This document shows positions 38,078-46,823 of a DNA stretch of 64,000 bases, piece after piece. Each line of letters starts with the position of its first letter. Position 1 is the stretch's first letter. The notes beneath the pieces are model-generated. The model ran no database searches. It saw only the letters and a list, made by a program, of their open reading frames with translations, and was not told the origin of the DNA. The position numbers were made by a program, and so were the translations under genes. The DNA is from Rhizobium sp. GN54 (GTDB lineage: Bacteria; Pseudomonadota; Alphaproteobacteria; Rhizobiales; Rhizobiaceae): NCBI RefSeq assembly GCF_021026345.1, contig NZ_JAJNCZ010000001.1:1116001-1180000 (forward strand), written 5' to 3'.

Positions 38078-39052
38078 TCAGTTCGGGGCGACCGTCACGC
38101 CCCAGGGCAGCGCGCCGACGGTGACGGACTTGATGGGCTCGTCGGTCGCGGTATCGATGAAGGTGATATCGTTCGAAAGGCCGTTGGTGCTGATCAGATG
38201 CTTGCCGTCCGGCGTGAACGCCAGCTGCCAGACACGCTGCCCGACGAGGATGTATTTCTCGACCTCGTAGGTTTCGGTGTTGACGACGGCCACCCGGTTG
38301 GCCGGGCCGAGCGCGACATAGGCCTTCTTGCCGTCGGCGGAGATCCGCACGCCCACCGGCTGGATGGCCTCCGAGCGCAGGCCCTGGATCTCGAACGTGA
38401 CCTTCTCGACGACTTCCCTCGACGCATTGTCGATGACGGAAACCGTGCCGCCGATTTCGGCGGATATCCAGACCTGCGAGCCGTCCGGCGTGAACTCGGC
38501 GAAGCGCGGGCGCGAATCGACGAGCACGTTGGCCACGATCTCATGGCTCGAGGTGTCGATAAAATGCGCCATGTTGGTGGTCTCGGAGGTGTTCACCATG
38601 GTCTTGCCGTCGGGGCTGATGCCCATGCCCTCCGGCTCCACGCCGACCGGGATCTCGGTGATCACCCGCTTTTTTTCGACGTCGATGACGGTGACGAGAT
38701 TGTCGTCCTCGTTGGCGACGTAGAGGGTCTTGCCGTCCGGCGAGAGCACGAACAGCTCCGGATCCGGGCCGGATGGCAGCGATCCGATGATCTCGTGCGT
38801 GGCCGTGTCGATGATTTCGACCGTGTCGTCGTCGCTGGCGCAGACATAGAGATGCTTCCCGTCATGGGAAATGGTGATGCCGCGCGGCCGCTGCCCCACA
38901 TTGATGGTCTTCGTCACCTCCATCGTATTGGAATCGACGACGGTGACGGTGTTGTCCTTTTCGTTGGAGACGTAGACGGCGTTGGCCCAGGCCGGCCCCG
39001 TCTGGATGACAGTCGCGATCGTTCCCGCGAGCAGGTAAGCAAGTCTGTTCAT
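38078..39052 (-). CDS. YVTN beta-propeller protein, PQQ/lut-type
   Basis: This 324-residue periplasmic protein has a signal peptide (MNRLAYLLAGTIATVIQTGP) and about seven YVTN repeats of the form SPDGKTLYVANEDDNLVTVI. It matches the beta-propeller family found next to PQQ-dependent dehydrogenases and corresponds by position to lutB. Its ligand or partner is unknown. It is 22 bases downstream of the binding-protein gene in the same direction. Confidence 0.87.
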   Translation of the reverse strand: MNRLAYLLAGTIATVIQTGPAWANAVYVSNEKDNTVTVVDSNTMEVTKTINVGQRPRGITISHDGKHLYVCASDDDTVEIIDTATHEIIGSLPSGPDPELFVLSPDGKTLYVANEDDNLVTVIDVEKKRVITEIPVGVEPEGMGISPDGKTMVNTSETTNMAHFIDTSSHEIVANVLVDSRPRFAEFTPDGSQVWISAEIGGTVSVIDNASREVVEKVTFEIQGLRSEAIQPVGVRISADGKKAYVALGPANRVAVVNTETYEVEKYILVGQRVWQLAFTPDGKHLISTNGLSNDITFIDTATDEPIKSVTVGALPWGVTVAPN

Positions 39053-39074
39053 TCTTTCCTCCCATTCCCTTTTA

Positions 39075-40304
39075 TCAATTCAGTTTGCAGGCCGTTTCCG
39101 GCTGGTCCACTCCCAAAGTATCGAGTTCGGAAAATTGATGAAGAAACCCCTCCTGCGGCGAGGTGGAGACCACGCCGCGGCCGTCGCCGAGGAAGATCGG
39201 CTGGCGAAGCTGCCAGTTCCACCGGCGGAAGCCCACCTTCTGGCCCTTGAAGGCGGCCAGCGAGAATTTCTCGTCCTTGATGAAGGCCTCGATCTTTGCG
39301 GTGTCATTGCTGTTGGTCCGCGTCGCCGCGTCGCCGAGGATGCGGACGGCCGTCCAGGCCTGCATGTCCTTGCTGAGCATGCGGCGTCCGGTGGCCTTCT
39401 CGAACCGGCCCTGGATCTGCGAGCCGCCCCATTGCTCGCTGGCCGGATGCCAGGAGGACGCGATGAGGCCGGCGGTCCCGGCGACCGGCCGCGGATCCCA
39501 GGTCCGGTAGGGGACATAGCTGCCGAAGACCTCGCTCTCGTCGGCGACGATGACGACGTCGTGCGCCGGCAGGTTCTGCGTGAAGACCGGCATCTGCCGC
39601 TGCACCTGAACGACGCCGCTGTCGGTCCTGCGGGCCGTGCCCGTGTCCTCGTAGAGCCGTTCTTCGACGATCTTGGCGCCGAAGCGCTTTGCCGCCCGCC
39701 GGATCGCATCCGCATAGAGCTGGTCCGGCTCGTGCGAACCGTAGAGAAGCACCCATGTGCGCCACTGCTTCCAGACCAGATACTGGGCGAGGCCGTCGGC
39801 CAGCATCGTGCGCGTCGGTGCCGTGTGGAAGACGTTGGAGCGGCACTCCTGCTCGCGCAAGACATCGTCCGTCGAGCCGACGTTGAAGAGAAGGACGCCG
39901 TTTTCCCTGGCGAGGTCGGCGATGGAGAGCAACTGGCTGGCCGAGATGTCGGTCAGCACGTATTTCTCGCCGCGCGCCAGCATCTCCCTGAATACCGGAA
40001 CAACATCCTCGTCGAGCTTCGTCTGGACCACGTCCAGACTGAAGGACTGGCCGAGAAAGCTTCCGGTTGTGTTGTTGTCGTTGATGGCGACGTTCGCCCC
40101 GGCGACGCCTTCATCCTCCGGGGGGATATCCAGCACCGAAAGGGCCAGCTGCGGCTCGTAGGCCCTGAGATAGCCGATCCGGATTTCCGTCACGGGCTTG
40201 GCGGCGGGTTTCTGCTGCGCCATCGGTTCAGGCGCATTGACGAGCAGGAAAAAACAGGCGAAAAAAAATAGGAGAGTATTCGGCACCGTACTCTTCATGT
40301 CCAT
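39075..40304 (-). CDS. Periplasmic substrate-binding protein, PQQ/lut-type
   Basis: This 409-residue protein has an N-terminal signal peptide rich in Phe (LLFFFACFFLLVNA) and a type I periplasmic-binding fold of the branched-chain amino-acid receptor kind (IRIGYLRAYEP..., GVLLFNVGSTDD, VLLYGSHEPDQLYADAIRRA). This family accompanies PQQ alcohol dehydrogenase ABC loci and is LutA in the lanthanide cluster. Asp/Glu-rich segments occur but no binding site can be assigned. It is the first gene of the six-gene unit; an alternative start is two codons later. Confidence 0.85.
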   Translation of the reverse strand: MDMKSTVPNTLLFFFACFFLLVNAPEPMAQQKPAAKPVTEIRIGYLRAYEPQLALSVLDIPPEDEGVAGANVAINDNNTTGSFLGQSFSLDVVQTKLDEDVVPVFREMLARGEKYVLTDISASQLLSIADLARENGVLLFNVGSTDDVLREQECRSNVFHTAPTRTMLADGLAQYLVWKQWRTWVLLYGSHEPDQLYADAIRRAAKRFGAKIVEERLYEDTGTARRTDSGVVQVQRQMPVFTQNLPAHDVVIVADESEVFGSYVPYRTWDPRPVAGTAGLIASSWHPASEQWGGSQIQGRFEKATGRRMLSKDMQAWTAVRILGDAATRTNSNDTAKIEAFIKDEKFSLAAFKGQKVGFRRWNWQLRQPIFLGDGRGVVSTSPQEGFLHQFSELDTLGVDQPETACKLN

Positions 40305-40456
40305 ACCACGTCCTTCGCTCGTCTTCGGAGAAGACGGTTGCGCTGTACAGATAAGGTGCCCACGATGTTTGTAACCAAATCCAAAATAATCTCAATACTT
40401 GCACTCATCTTTTCTGGTCACGGCCGGACACGATGTGGTGTGTCGGGAGGCATCCT
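40305..40456. promoter_or_regulatory. Divergent promoter region, lut-type unit / mfnB-folB operon
   Basis: These 152 bases separate two divergently transcribed multi-gene units and must hold both promoters. The region is AT-rich compared with its neighbours. GGGAGG at 40445-40450 is the ribosome-binding site of the plus-strand gene. I could not identify a specific operator. Confidence 0.5.
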
Positions 40457-41626
40457 ATGACGTTGATGCTGGCGAGCGTCCGGGATCGCAGGGAGGCGGA
40501 GATCGCTCTGCAGGCGGGCGCGGATATCATCGATCTCAAGGACCCGGCCCGCGGCGCGCTGGGGGCGGCTGACATCCGCGACATCACCGACGTGGTCGCC
40601 TTCGTCGCCGGCAAGCGGCTCGTCAGCGCGGCGTGCGGAGAGTTCTCCGGCGATCCCGCGGCACTGCGCGCAAAAGTGGAAGAGATCGCAGCGACGGGCG
40701 TGGATTTCATCAAGATCGGATTTCTCCCGTCCTCTCCGATCACGGAAGGTGCAGAAGCCCTGGCCGATATCGCCGGCCGCAAGAAGCTGGTCGCCGTCCT
40801 CTTTGCCGATCATCGATACGAGGAGAACGTCATGACATCCTTCGCCAGGGCCGGCTTCTACGGCATCATGCTGGATACCGACGACAAGTCGAAGGGGCGG
40901 CTGCTGGACTACATGCCGCCGGACCACATTCCGGATTTCGTCGCCGAAGGGCACCGGCACGGCCTGATGGTCGGTCTTGCGGGATCGCTGGAGGCGCCGG
41001 ACATTCCGCGGCTGCTGCCGGCCGGGCCGGATTATCTCGGTTTCCGGGGCGCGCTCTGCGAAGGCCTGGCCCGCAAAGCCGCGATCGACGCCGAGGCAGC
41101 GGCGAAGATCCGCGCGCTCATCCCCGACGAACGGCCGGCCGAAAAATCACCCGGCGTCGATCTCAACCTTCTCGCGGCACGCGGCTATTTCCCCGGTTCG
41201 GCCGACGAGGACCTCGGCACGGACCAGATTTTCGTGCGGGATTTCGTGCTGCCCGTCCACATCGGCGCCTACAGCTTCGAACACGGCAAGCCGCAGAAGG
41301 TGCGGTTCGACGTGACGGCGGACGTGCTGCGCGTGACCCGCGATCCGAAGGACATGCACCACATCGTCTCCTATGACCTCATCATGGACGGCATCCGCGC
41401 CATCGTCGGGCGCGGCCATGTCGATCTGGTCGAGACGCTCGCCGAGCAGACGGCGGCCTTCATCCTCGAAAATCCCCGCGTCGCCCGCGTGATCGTGCGG
41501 GCCGAGAAGCTGGAGCTCGGCCCCGGGGGCGTCGGCGTGCAGATCGAGCGGAAAAGAGACAGCCAGCGGTCGTCGATCCCGCTCCGCGTCGTCGCTTCGG
41601 CCGATGGAGGAAGGAAAGGCGGATGA
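40457..41626 (+). CDS. MfnB-FolB fusion: 4-HFC-P synthase plus dihydroneopterin aldolase
   Basis: This 389-residue protein joins two enzymes. Residues 1-~235 match MfnB, (5-formylfuran-3-yl)methyl phosphate synthase of methanofuran/methylofuran synthesis; K28 in IIDLKDPARGALGA corresponds to the catalytic lysine of the archaeal enzyme, and AVLFADHRYEEN is also typical. Residues ~250-375 match dihydroneopterin aldolase FolB (VHIGAYSFEHGKPQ, VSYDLI, HVDLVETLAEQTAAFIL), which makes the hydroxymethylpterin precursor of H4MPT. The start at 40457 has GGGAGG in front. It heads an operon whose next gene overlaps by four bases. Confidence 0.88.
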   Translation: MTLMLASVRDRREAEIALQAGADIIDLKDPARGALGAADIRDITDVVAFVAGKRLVSAACGEFSGDPAALRAKVEEIAATGVDFIKIGFLPSSPITEGAEALADIAGRKKLVAVLFADHRYEENVMTSFARAGFYGIMLDTDDKSKGRLLDYMPPDHIPDFVAEGHRHGLMVGLAGSLEAPDIPRLLPAGPDYLGFRGALCEGLARKAAIDAEAAAKIRALIPDERPAEKSPGVDLNLLAARGYFPGSADEDLGTDQIFVRDFVLPVHIGAYSFEHGKPQKVRFDVTADVLRVTRDPKDMHHIVSYDLIMDGIRAIVGRGHVDLVETLAEQTAAFILENPRVARVIVRAEKLELGPGGVGVQIERKRDSQRSSIPLRVVASADGGRKGG

Positions 41627-42261
41627 CGCCGCTGGTCGTCAAGCTGGGCGGAAGCACGGCCGGCCGCATCGAGATGGAGCAATGGATCGCCGTGCTGGCG
41701 GGGGCGACCCTGCCGCTGGTGATCGTGCCTGGCGGCGGTCCGTTTGCCGACCAGGTGCGTTCGGCGCAAGGGGAGATGCGGTTTTCGGATGCGGCGGCGC
41801 ACGAGATGGCCATCCTCGCCATGGAGCAGTTCGGCATCGTCATCGCAGAGCGTCACCCGCGCCTCCAGCCGGCCCGTTCGCTCGACGAATTCGAGGCGAT
41901 CCTTGCGGAAGGCGGCGTGCCCGTCTGGCTTGCCTCGCAGATGACCCGCAAGGCCGACATCGCGCCGTCCTGGAACATCACGTCCGATTCGCTTGCCGCC
42001 TGGCTGGGCCGGCAGATCGGCAGCCGGCAGCTGCTGTTGTGCAAGCAGGTCGATCCGGAAGGCCTTCCCGAGGGCTTGCCGGCCTTGGTTGACATGGGCG
42101 TGGTGGATGCCATGCTGCCGGAACTGCTTGGGGAGGAAACAAGCTTGCATATTGCCGGACCATCGTCGCTGCGCTCGCAGCTGGCGGCACTGCCCATGAG
42201 CCGCATACCGGGAATCCGCGTGGGACTGCGCGCGACGGCCGGAGGAGGAGAGACCCAATGA
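41623..42261 (+). CDS. MfnE-like amino-acid-kinase-family protein
   Basis: This 212-residue protein begins MTPLVVKLGGSTAG, the nucleotide-binding start of the amino acid kinase fold, with IVPGGGPFADQVR. In archaea the related MfnE phosphorylates aminomethylfuran-methyl phosphate to the diphosphate during methanofuran synthesis. With an MfnB domain encoded just upstream, the same job in methylofuran synthesis is likely. It overlaps both neighbours by four bases (ATGA). Confidence 0.82.
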   Translation: MTPLVVKLGGSTAGRIEMEQWIAVLAGATLPLVIVPGGGPFADQVRSAQGEMRFSDAAAHEMAILAMEQFGIVIAERHPRLQPARSLDEFEAILAEGGVPVWLASQMTRKADIAPSWNITSDSLAAWLGRQIGSRQLLLCKQVDPEGLPEGLPALVDMGVVDAMLPELLGEETSLHIAGPSSLRSQLAALPMSRIPGIRVGLRATAGGGETQ

Positions 42262-42809
42262 CGCGGCTGCAGACGCCGCGCTGGGCCTGGGTTCTGACCG
42301 GATCCGGCCATTTCTTCATCGAATGTTTCGAGCTCATTCGCACGCTCGACCATTGCGACGTCTTCGTGACAAAGGCTGCGGACGAGGTGCTGAGGATGTA
42401 CCGGCTCAAGCTCGACTTTCCCGAGGCGACGCGAGTGCTCCACGACAAGACGGCGAGCGCGGTTCCCGTCGGCGAGTTCTATCACGGCGTCTACCATAGC
42501 GTGGTGATCGCGCCGGCCACGTCGAACACGGTGGCCAAATGCGTCGCCGGCATTTCCGACACGATCGCCACGAATGTCTATGCGCAGGCCGGCAAGTGTC
42601 GCCTGCCGTCGATCGTCTTCGCCTGCGATACCGCGCCGGAATTGGAGACGATGGCGCCGCACGGGATGGTGAAGGTCTATCCGCGGCCGATCGACCTGGA
42701 AAACACCGAACGCCTCAAGACCTTCCCGCTGACCGAAGTCGTCGAATCCTTCGCCGATCTGAAGCTGGCGGTGGCGCGCCGGAAGGGAGAGGTCGAGGGC
42801 CGTGACTGA
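42258..42809 (+). CDS. Archaeal-type flavoprotein, possible dihydromethanopterin reductase
   Basis: This 183-residue protein has the flavoprotein fold of PF02441 (WVLTGSGHFFIECFELI, IAPATSNTVAKCVAGISDTI). Archaeal relatives (AfpA/DmrB) bind FMN and can reduce dihydromethanopterin. In methylotrophs this gene is part of the H4MPT cluster, so a role in the last reduction or another flavin-dependent step is plausible but unproven. It overlaps the next gene by eight bases. Confidence 0.78.
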   Translation: MTRLQTPRWAWVLTGSGHFFIECFELIRTLDHCDVFVTKAADEVLRMYRLKLDFPEATRVLHDKTASAVPVGEFYHGVYHSVVIAPATSNTVAKCVAGISDTIATNVYAQAGKCRLPSIVFACDTAPELETMAPHGMVKVYPRPIDLENTERLKTFPLTEVVESFADLKLAVARRKGEVEGRD

Positions 42810-44199
42810 GCATCTCGTCTTTCTGACCGGGCACCTGGCGAAGGCCAGGCTCGAAAACGTTCTCGCCGGGCTGGGAGCGACGCCCTTCACCTATGACATC
42901 ATCGATATCGGCGTGAAGGTCGCCGCGCTGATGACGGAGGAAATCGTCATCCGTCGCCTGCCGCGGCCGCTGAAGGCGGACCGGGTGGTGCTGCCCGGCC
43001 GCTTTCGCGGGCAACTGGAGCGCCTGGGCGACACGTTCGGCATGCCGTTCGTCCGCGGACCGGACGAGGTGGCCGATCTGCCCGCCTATCTCGGCCGCGC
43101 CGGTAAGCCGCCCAACCTCTCGCGCCACGACATGCGCATCTTTGCCGAGATCGTCGACGCATCGACGCTTTCGCTGGACGACCTGCTGCAACGCGCCAGG
43201 GCCCTTGCCGCTGCCGGCGCGGACGTGATCGATCTCGGCTGTCTTCCCGACACGCCCTTCGTCCATCTGGCGGAGGCGATCGGGCGGCTCAAGGCCGAAG
43301 GGCTTTGCGTCAGCGTCGATTCCGCCGATCCCGATGAACTGGCGCTCGCCGCCCGCGCGGGCGTCGACTATCTCCTGAGCCTCAACGAGAACACCATCGC
43401 CATCGCCGCCGGGTCGAAAGCAACGCCGGTTCTGGTTCCGGCCGTGCCCGGCGATCTCGATTCGCTCGGCCGCGCCATCGATGCGGCACGGAAGGCCGGT
43501 CTAACCTTCATCGCCGATCCCGTTCTCGATCCGATCCATTTCGGCTTCGCCGCGTCTCTCGGGCGTTTCGTCGAGGCGCGCCGCCGTTGGCCGGACGTCG
43601 AGATGATGATGGGCACCGGCAACCTGACCGAACTGACCGATGCGGATTCGTCCGGGGTCACGGCGATCCTGACGGGTCTCTGTTCGGAGCTAGCGATCAC
43701 AAACGTCCTGGTCGTCAACGTCAGCCCGCATACGGTGCGCACGGTGGAGGAGCATGACCTGGCGCGGCGCATCATGTTCGCAGCCAGGCACGATCACGCG
43801 CTGCCGCGCGGCTATGACCCCGGCCTGCTGCAGGTCCACGACCGTTCGCCCTTTGCCAGCAGCGTCGCCGATATCGACGCTCTGGCCGCAACCGTCCGCG
43901 ACGGCAACTTTCGCATCATGACCGCGCCGGACGGCGTTCACATCTTCAACAATCGCGGGCACTGGACGGCAAGCGACGCATTCGAACTCTTTCCGCATCT
44001 CGATGTGGCCAGTGACGGCGCGCATGCCTTCTATCTCGGGGCCGAACTGATGAAGGCGGAGATGGCCTGGAAACTGGGCAAGCGTTATTCGCAGGACGAG
44101 CCCCTTGCCTGGGGCGTGGCGAGCCCGCGGACGCGCGAGGACCGTACCCGCCTTGCCGAGGCCGGGCATACGCTGCGGGCGAGGAAGGACGGCGCATGA
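42802..44199 (+). CDS. Dihydropteroate synthase-related H4MPT biosynthesis protein
   Basis: This 465-residue protein has a DHPS-like TIM barrel in its middle (DLGCLPDTPFVHLAEAIGRL, GLCVSVDSADPDELA, GLTFIADPVLDPIHFG, MMGTGNLTELTDADSSG). The N-terminal ~110 residues form an extra domain, as in the archaeal DHPS-related family. The expected reaction joins the hydroxymethylpterin diphosphate to the ribofuranosyl-aminobenzene phosphate made by the MptG gene at 52244-53227. The catalytic assignment is by family only. Confidence 0.82.
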   Translation: MTEHLVFLTGHLAKARLENVLAGLGATPFTYDIIDIGVKVAALMTEEIVIRRLPRPLKADRVVLPGRFRGQLERLGDTFGMPFVRGPDEVADLPAYLGRAGKPPNLSRHDMRIFAEIVDASTLSLDDLLQRARALAAAGADVIDLGCLPDTPFVHLAEAIGRLKAEGLCVSVDSADPDELALAARAGVDYLLSLNENTIAIAAGSKATPVLVPAVPGDLDSLGRAIDAARKAGLTFIADPVLDPIHFGFAASLGRFVEARRRWPDVEMMMGTGNLTELTDADSSGVTAILTGLCSELAITNVLVVNVSPHTVRTVEEHDLARRIMFAARHDHALPRGYDPGLLQVHDRSPFASSVADIDALAATVRDGNFRIMTAPDGVHIFNNRGHWTASDAFELFPHLDVASDGAHAFYLGAELMKAEMAWKLGKRYSQDEPLAWGVASPRTREDRTRLAEAGHTLRARKDGA

Positions 44200-44759
44200 C
44201 CTATATTCGCGAAACGATCGTGACGACCGTCAGCGCCGAGGGCAGGGTGCATATCGCGCCGCTCGGGATCATCGCTGAGGACGATGGATGGGTGATCGCG
44301 CCGTTCCGGCCCTCCACGACCCTGGAAAACCTGTCCGCCGTGCCGTTCGCCGTGGCAAACTATACCGACGACATGCGGATCTTCGCCGGCTGCCTCACCG
44401 GGCGGCGGGACTGGCCGGTGGTCGCGGTGGAAGGGGGCCCGGTCCCGCGCCTTGCGGCGGCACTCAGCCATTCGGTTCTGCAGGTCGTCTCCGTCACGCA
44501 GGACGAGACGCGTCCCCGCTATTTCTGCAAGGTGGTCGCCGAGGCCACGCATGCGCCCTTTACCGGGATGAACCGCGCCAGGGCGGCCGTCCTGGAACTC
44601 GCGATCCTGGTCAGCAGGCTGCATATGCTGCCGAAGGAAAAGATCGATGCCGAGATCGCCTATCTGACGATCGCCATCGACAAGACCGCGGGACCGGATG
44701 AGCGGCAGGCCTGGGACTGGCTGATGGAACGCGTGAACGCGCACCGCGCCGGGCGATGA
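44196..44759 (+). CDS. DUF447 family protein of the H4MPT cluster
   Basis: This 187-residue protein has a flavin-reductase-like split barrel start (MTYIRETIVTTVSAEGRVHI, then APLGIIAEDDGWVIAPFRPS) and matches DUF447, a family present in methanogens and H4MPT-using methylotrophs. Its biochemical role is unknown; related genes in Methylobacterium are needed for H4MPT-dependent growth. It overlaps the DHPS-like gene by four bases and ends the operon, convergent with the mfnF-like gene. Confidence 0.82.
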   Translation: MTYIRETIVTTVSAEGRVHIAPLGIIAEDDGWVIAPFRPSTTLENLSAVPFAVANYTDDMRIFAGCLTGRRDWPVVAVEGGPVPRLAAALSHSVLQVVSVTQDETRPRYFCKVVAEATHAPFTGMNRARAAVLELAILVSRLHMLPKEKIDAEIAYLTIAIDKTAGPDERQAWDWLMERVNAHRAGR

Positions 44760-44779
44760 GGCGGCCGTGGGCGCCGGTA

Positions 44780-45847
44780 TTACGACGTCCGGCGCGTAGA
44801 CCAGAGCAGGGCGACGGCAGCGGCCGGTGCGGCCTTGCTTGCCTCGTTCCCCGCCGCTTCCGATGCGGCTTCGACAAGCGTACCGAAATCGACATAGGGG
44901 CGCTCCAGCCGCTTTGCGAGCTGCATGATCTGCGGCCGGCCGATCCCGGCCCCCACGACCGGCGCGCGCGCGTCCAGCCTGGCCTTGGCCGCCACCCTGA
45001 AGGCGCCGTCATGGATCATGCGCAACTGGTGCTCGCCGAACCAGCGGGCGATGTCGATCCATTCGCCCTCGTCGAGATCGGAACTGTCGCGGCCGACCAT
45101 GCGGGCGATCCGGCCGATGGAGCCGGTCAGCGACTTGTCCCTGCGGTCGGCGGCGGGATACTGGTCGTCGGCCTCGTCCAGCGTTCCGAGAATACGTCCG
45201 AGGTCGGCGGTGTTGGCGAAATATTCGTTCATCAGCGGTGTCATCGTGCCGCGGACGGGAACGCGTTCGGCGATCCCGATCAGGGCCGAGCGGGTGAAGC
45301 CGGTATAGACGAGTTCGCCCGTCAGCAGACGTTCCGCGTCGGAATAGCCGTCATTGCAGAGACGCCCGTTGCGGAAGGCCAGGATGTCGGTCGTCGTCGA
45401 GCCCATATCGACGAAGAGGCCGTCGCCGGTAATGGCGGCGCTCAGTTCGGCCGTTGCGTGCCAGTTGGCTGAGGCGATGTCGGGGCCGAGATCGTAGGCC
45501 TGGTCAAGCGCCACGAAAGCGGCGCGACCGGCATAGATCCACACGTCGTCGCGGCCGAATTCCGTGGCGATGAAGTCCAGCAGCTCGCGAATGCCGGCCT
45601 CCCGTGACGGAAAGCCGTCAGACAGTTCGCCGGTCATCGTGAAGACATGGGTCGCTTCACCCTGGAATAGCGGCCGCAATGGGCCGAGCGCCTCGCGCAC
45701 CTGGTCGAGCCCGAGCCACATCGACGCCTTGAGGGTTTGGGCCTGCGCGATCCGGCCGCCTTCGAGCCGCGCCATCTTCAGATGCGCGCCGCCGATGTCC
45801 CAGCCGAAAACTGTGTCCTTTCCTTTGCCTGCAGTTCGGGCTTTCAT
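44780..45847 (-). CDS. MfnF-like hydantoinase/H4MPT-linked C1 pathway protein
   Basis: This 355-residue protein belongs to the ASKHA fold: FGWDIGGAHLKMARLEG is the phosphate-1 motif and LFVDMGSTTTDILAF phosphate-2. The family is annotated as H4MPT-linked C1 transfer protein; the archaeal member MfnF joins the aminomethylfuran diphosphate to the tyramine-glutamate part of methanofuran. Given MfnB and MfnE equivalents nearby, the same step is likely. An ATG ten codons upstream (45877) would touch the divergent gene's start, so I prefer 45847. Confidence 0.84.
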   Translation of the reverse strand: MKARTAGKGKDTVFGWDIGGAHLKMARLEGGRIAQAQTLKASMWLGLDQVREALGPLRPLFQGEATHVFTMTGELSDGFPSREAGIRELLDFIATEFGRDDVWIYAGRAAFVALDQAYDLGPDIASANWHATAELSAAITGDGLFVDMGSTTTDILAFRNGRLCNDGYSDAERLLTGELVYTGFTRSALIGIAERVPVRGTMTPLMNEYFANTADLGRILGTLDEADDQYPAADRRDKSLTGSIGRIARMVGRDSSDLDEGEWIDIARWFGEHQLRMIHDGAFRVAAKARLDARAPVVGAGIGRPQIMQLAKRLERPYVDFGTLVEAASEAAGNEASKAAPAAAVALLWSTRRTS

Positions 45848-45876
45848 GCGCTCATCGTTTTGCCGGGGTTCGACCA

Positions 45877-46578
45877 TTGCTTATCATTCCAGTTCTCGAC
45901 GTCAAAGACGGTTGCGTGATGCGTGCGCAGATGGGCTTGCGCGATACCTATAGGCCGATCGAGACACCGCTGAGCCCGACCGCGGCGATCAGGGACGTTG
46001 CCGAGGGGTTGCGGAAAATCCATCCGTTCCCGGCTTTCTACATGGCCGATCTCGATGCCATCGAGAAGGGCTCCGACCCGCTTGCGAACGCCGGTGCGCT
46101 GTCCTCCCTGCAGCCGGAGCCCGCGGTCTGGCTCGATGCCGGCTTTCGGGATGCAGGCGATATCGAACGGGCGCTTGCCGATCCGCAGATATCAGTGGTC
46201 CTCGGCTCGGAAAGCCAGACGGATACCGGCCTTCTGGATGCGCTCGGGACGCATCCGAGGCTGATCCTCTCCCTCGATTTTCGCAACGACGCCCTGATGG
46301 GGCCGCCGGCCATCCTTTCGCAGCCGGATCGCTGGCCGAAACGGGTGATCGTGATGACCCTCGACAAGGTGGGCGCGCGCCGCGGTCCCGATTTCGAGCG
46401 CCTGCAGGCGGTGAGGGGCGTCGCCGGAAACCGCGAGATCATCGCCGCCGGCGGGGTCCGCGACGCAGGCGACCTGGAACAACTCGCCGATATCGGCATT
46501 GCGGGGGCGCTCGTTGCGACATCGTTGCACAGCGGCGAGCTCGGTGCCGCCGAAATCTCCACCTTCATGGGCGCATAG
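45877..46578 (+). CDS. HisA/HisF-related protein of the H4MPT cluster
   Basis: This 233-residue TIM-barrel protein starts at TTG (45877) with LLIIPVLDVKDGCVMRAQMG and carries IIAAGGVRDAGDLEQL, the HisA-like phosphate-binding half. It fits the HisA/HisF-related family common in methanogens and H4MPT methylotrophs, not histidine synthesis (no other his genes here). Its substrate is unknown. No ATG preserves the conserved first strand. Its start lies only 29 bases from the mfnF-like start on the other strand. Confidence 0.8.
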   Translation: MLIIPVLDVKDGCVMRAQMGLRDTYRPIETPLSPTAAIRDVAEGLRKIHPFPAFYMADLDAIEKGSDPLANAGALSSLQPEPAVWLDAGFRDAGDIERALADPQISVVLGSESQTDTGLLDALGTHPRLILSLDFRNDALMGPPAILSQPDRWPKRVIVMTLDKVGARRGPDFERLQAVRGVAGNREIIAAGGVRDAGDLEQLADIGIAGALVATSLHSGELGAAEISTFMGA

Positions 46579-46823
46579 AGCCGTTCGGGAGAAAAGGAGC
46601 GTGCCTTTCCCGTAGGGGTTCCGGGATTGTCGGGATCCTGTCGATGGGGGCAGGGCTCATGCTCGAGCCCCGCCCGCTCTTCCGGCCCGAGGCCGAAGCA
46701 TCGTCGCCGCCACCTGCCGGTGCCGGACGACGGTGTTCAGTTGAAGCCAAGAAGTCTCGACAATCGGCGCAACAGGCCACCTGTTTCCACGGGGGGCTCG
46801 CTCTGTGCGGGATTGCTTCCTGT
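46579..46823. other. Intergenic region between convergent genes
   Basis: These 245 bases lie between the HisA-related gene and the 3' end of fae, which converge. I see no gene, no strong intrinsic terminator and no clear repeat. The short open frames present have compositions typical of non-coding GC-rich sequence. Confidence 0.5.
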
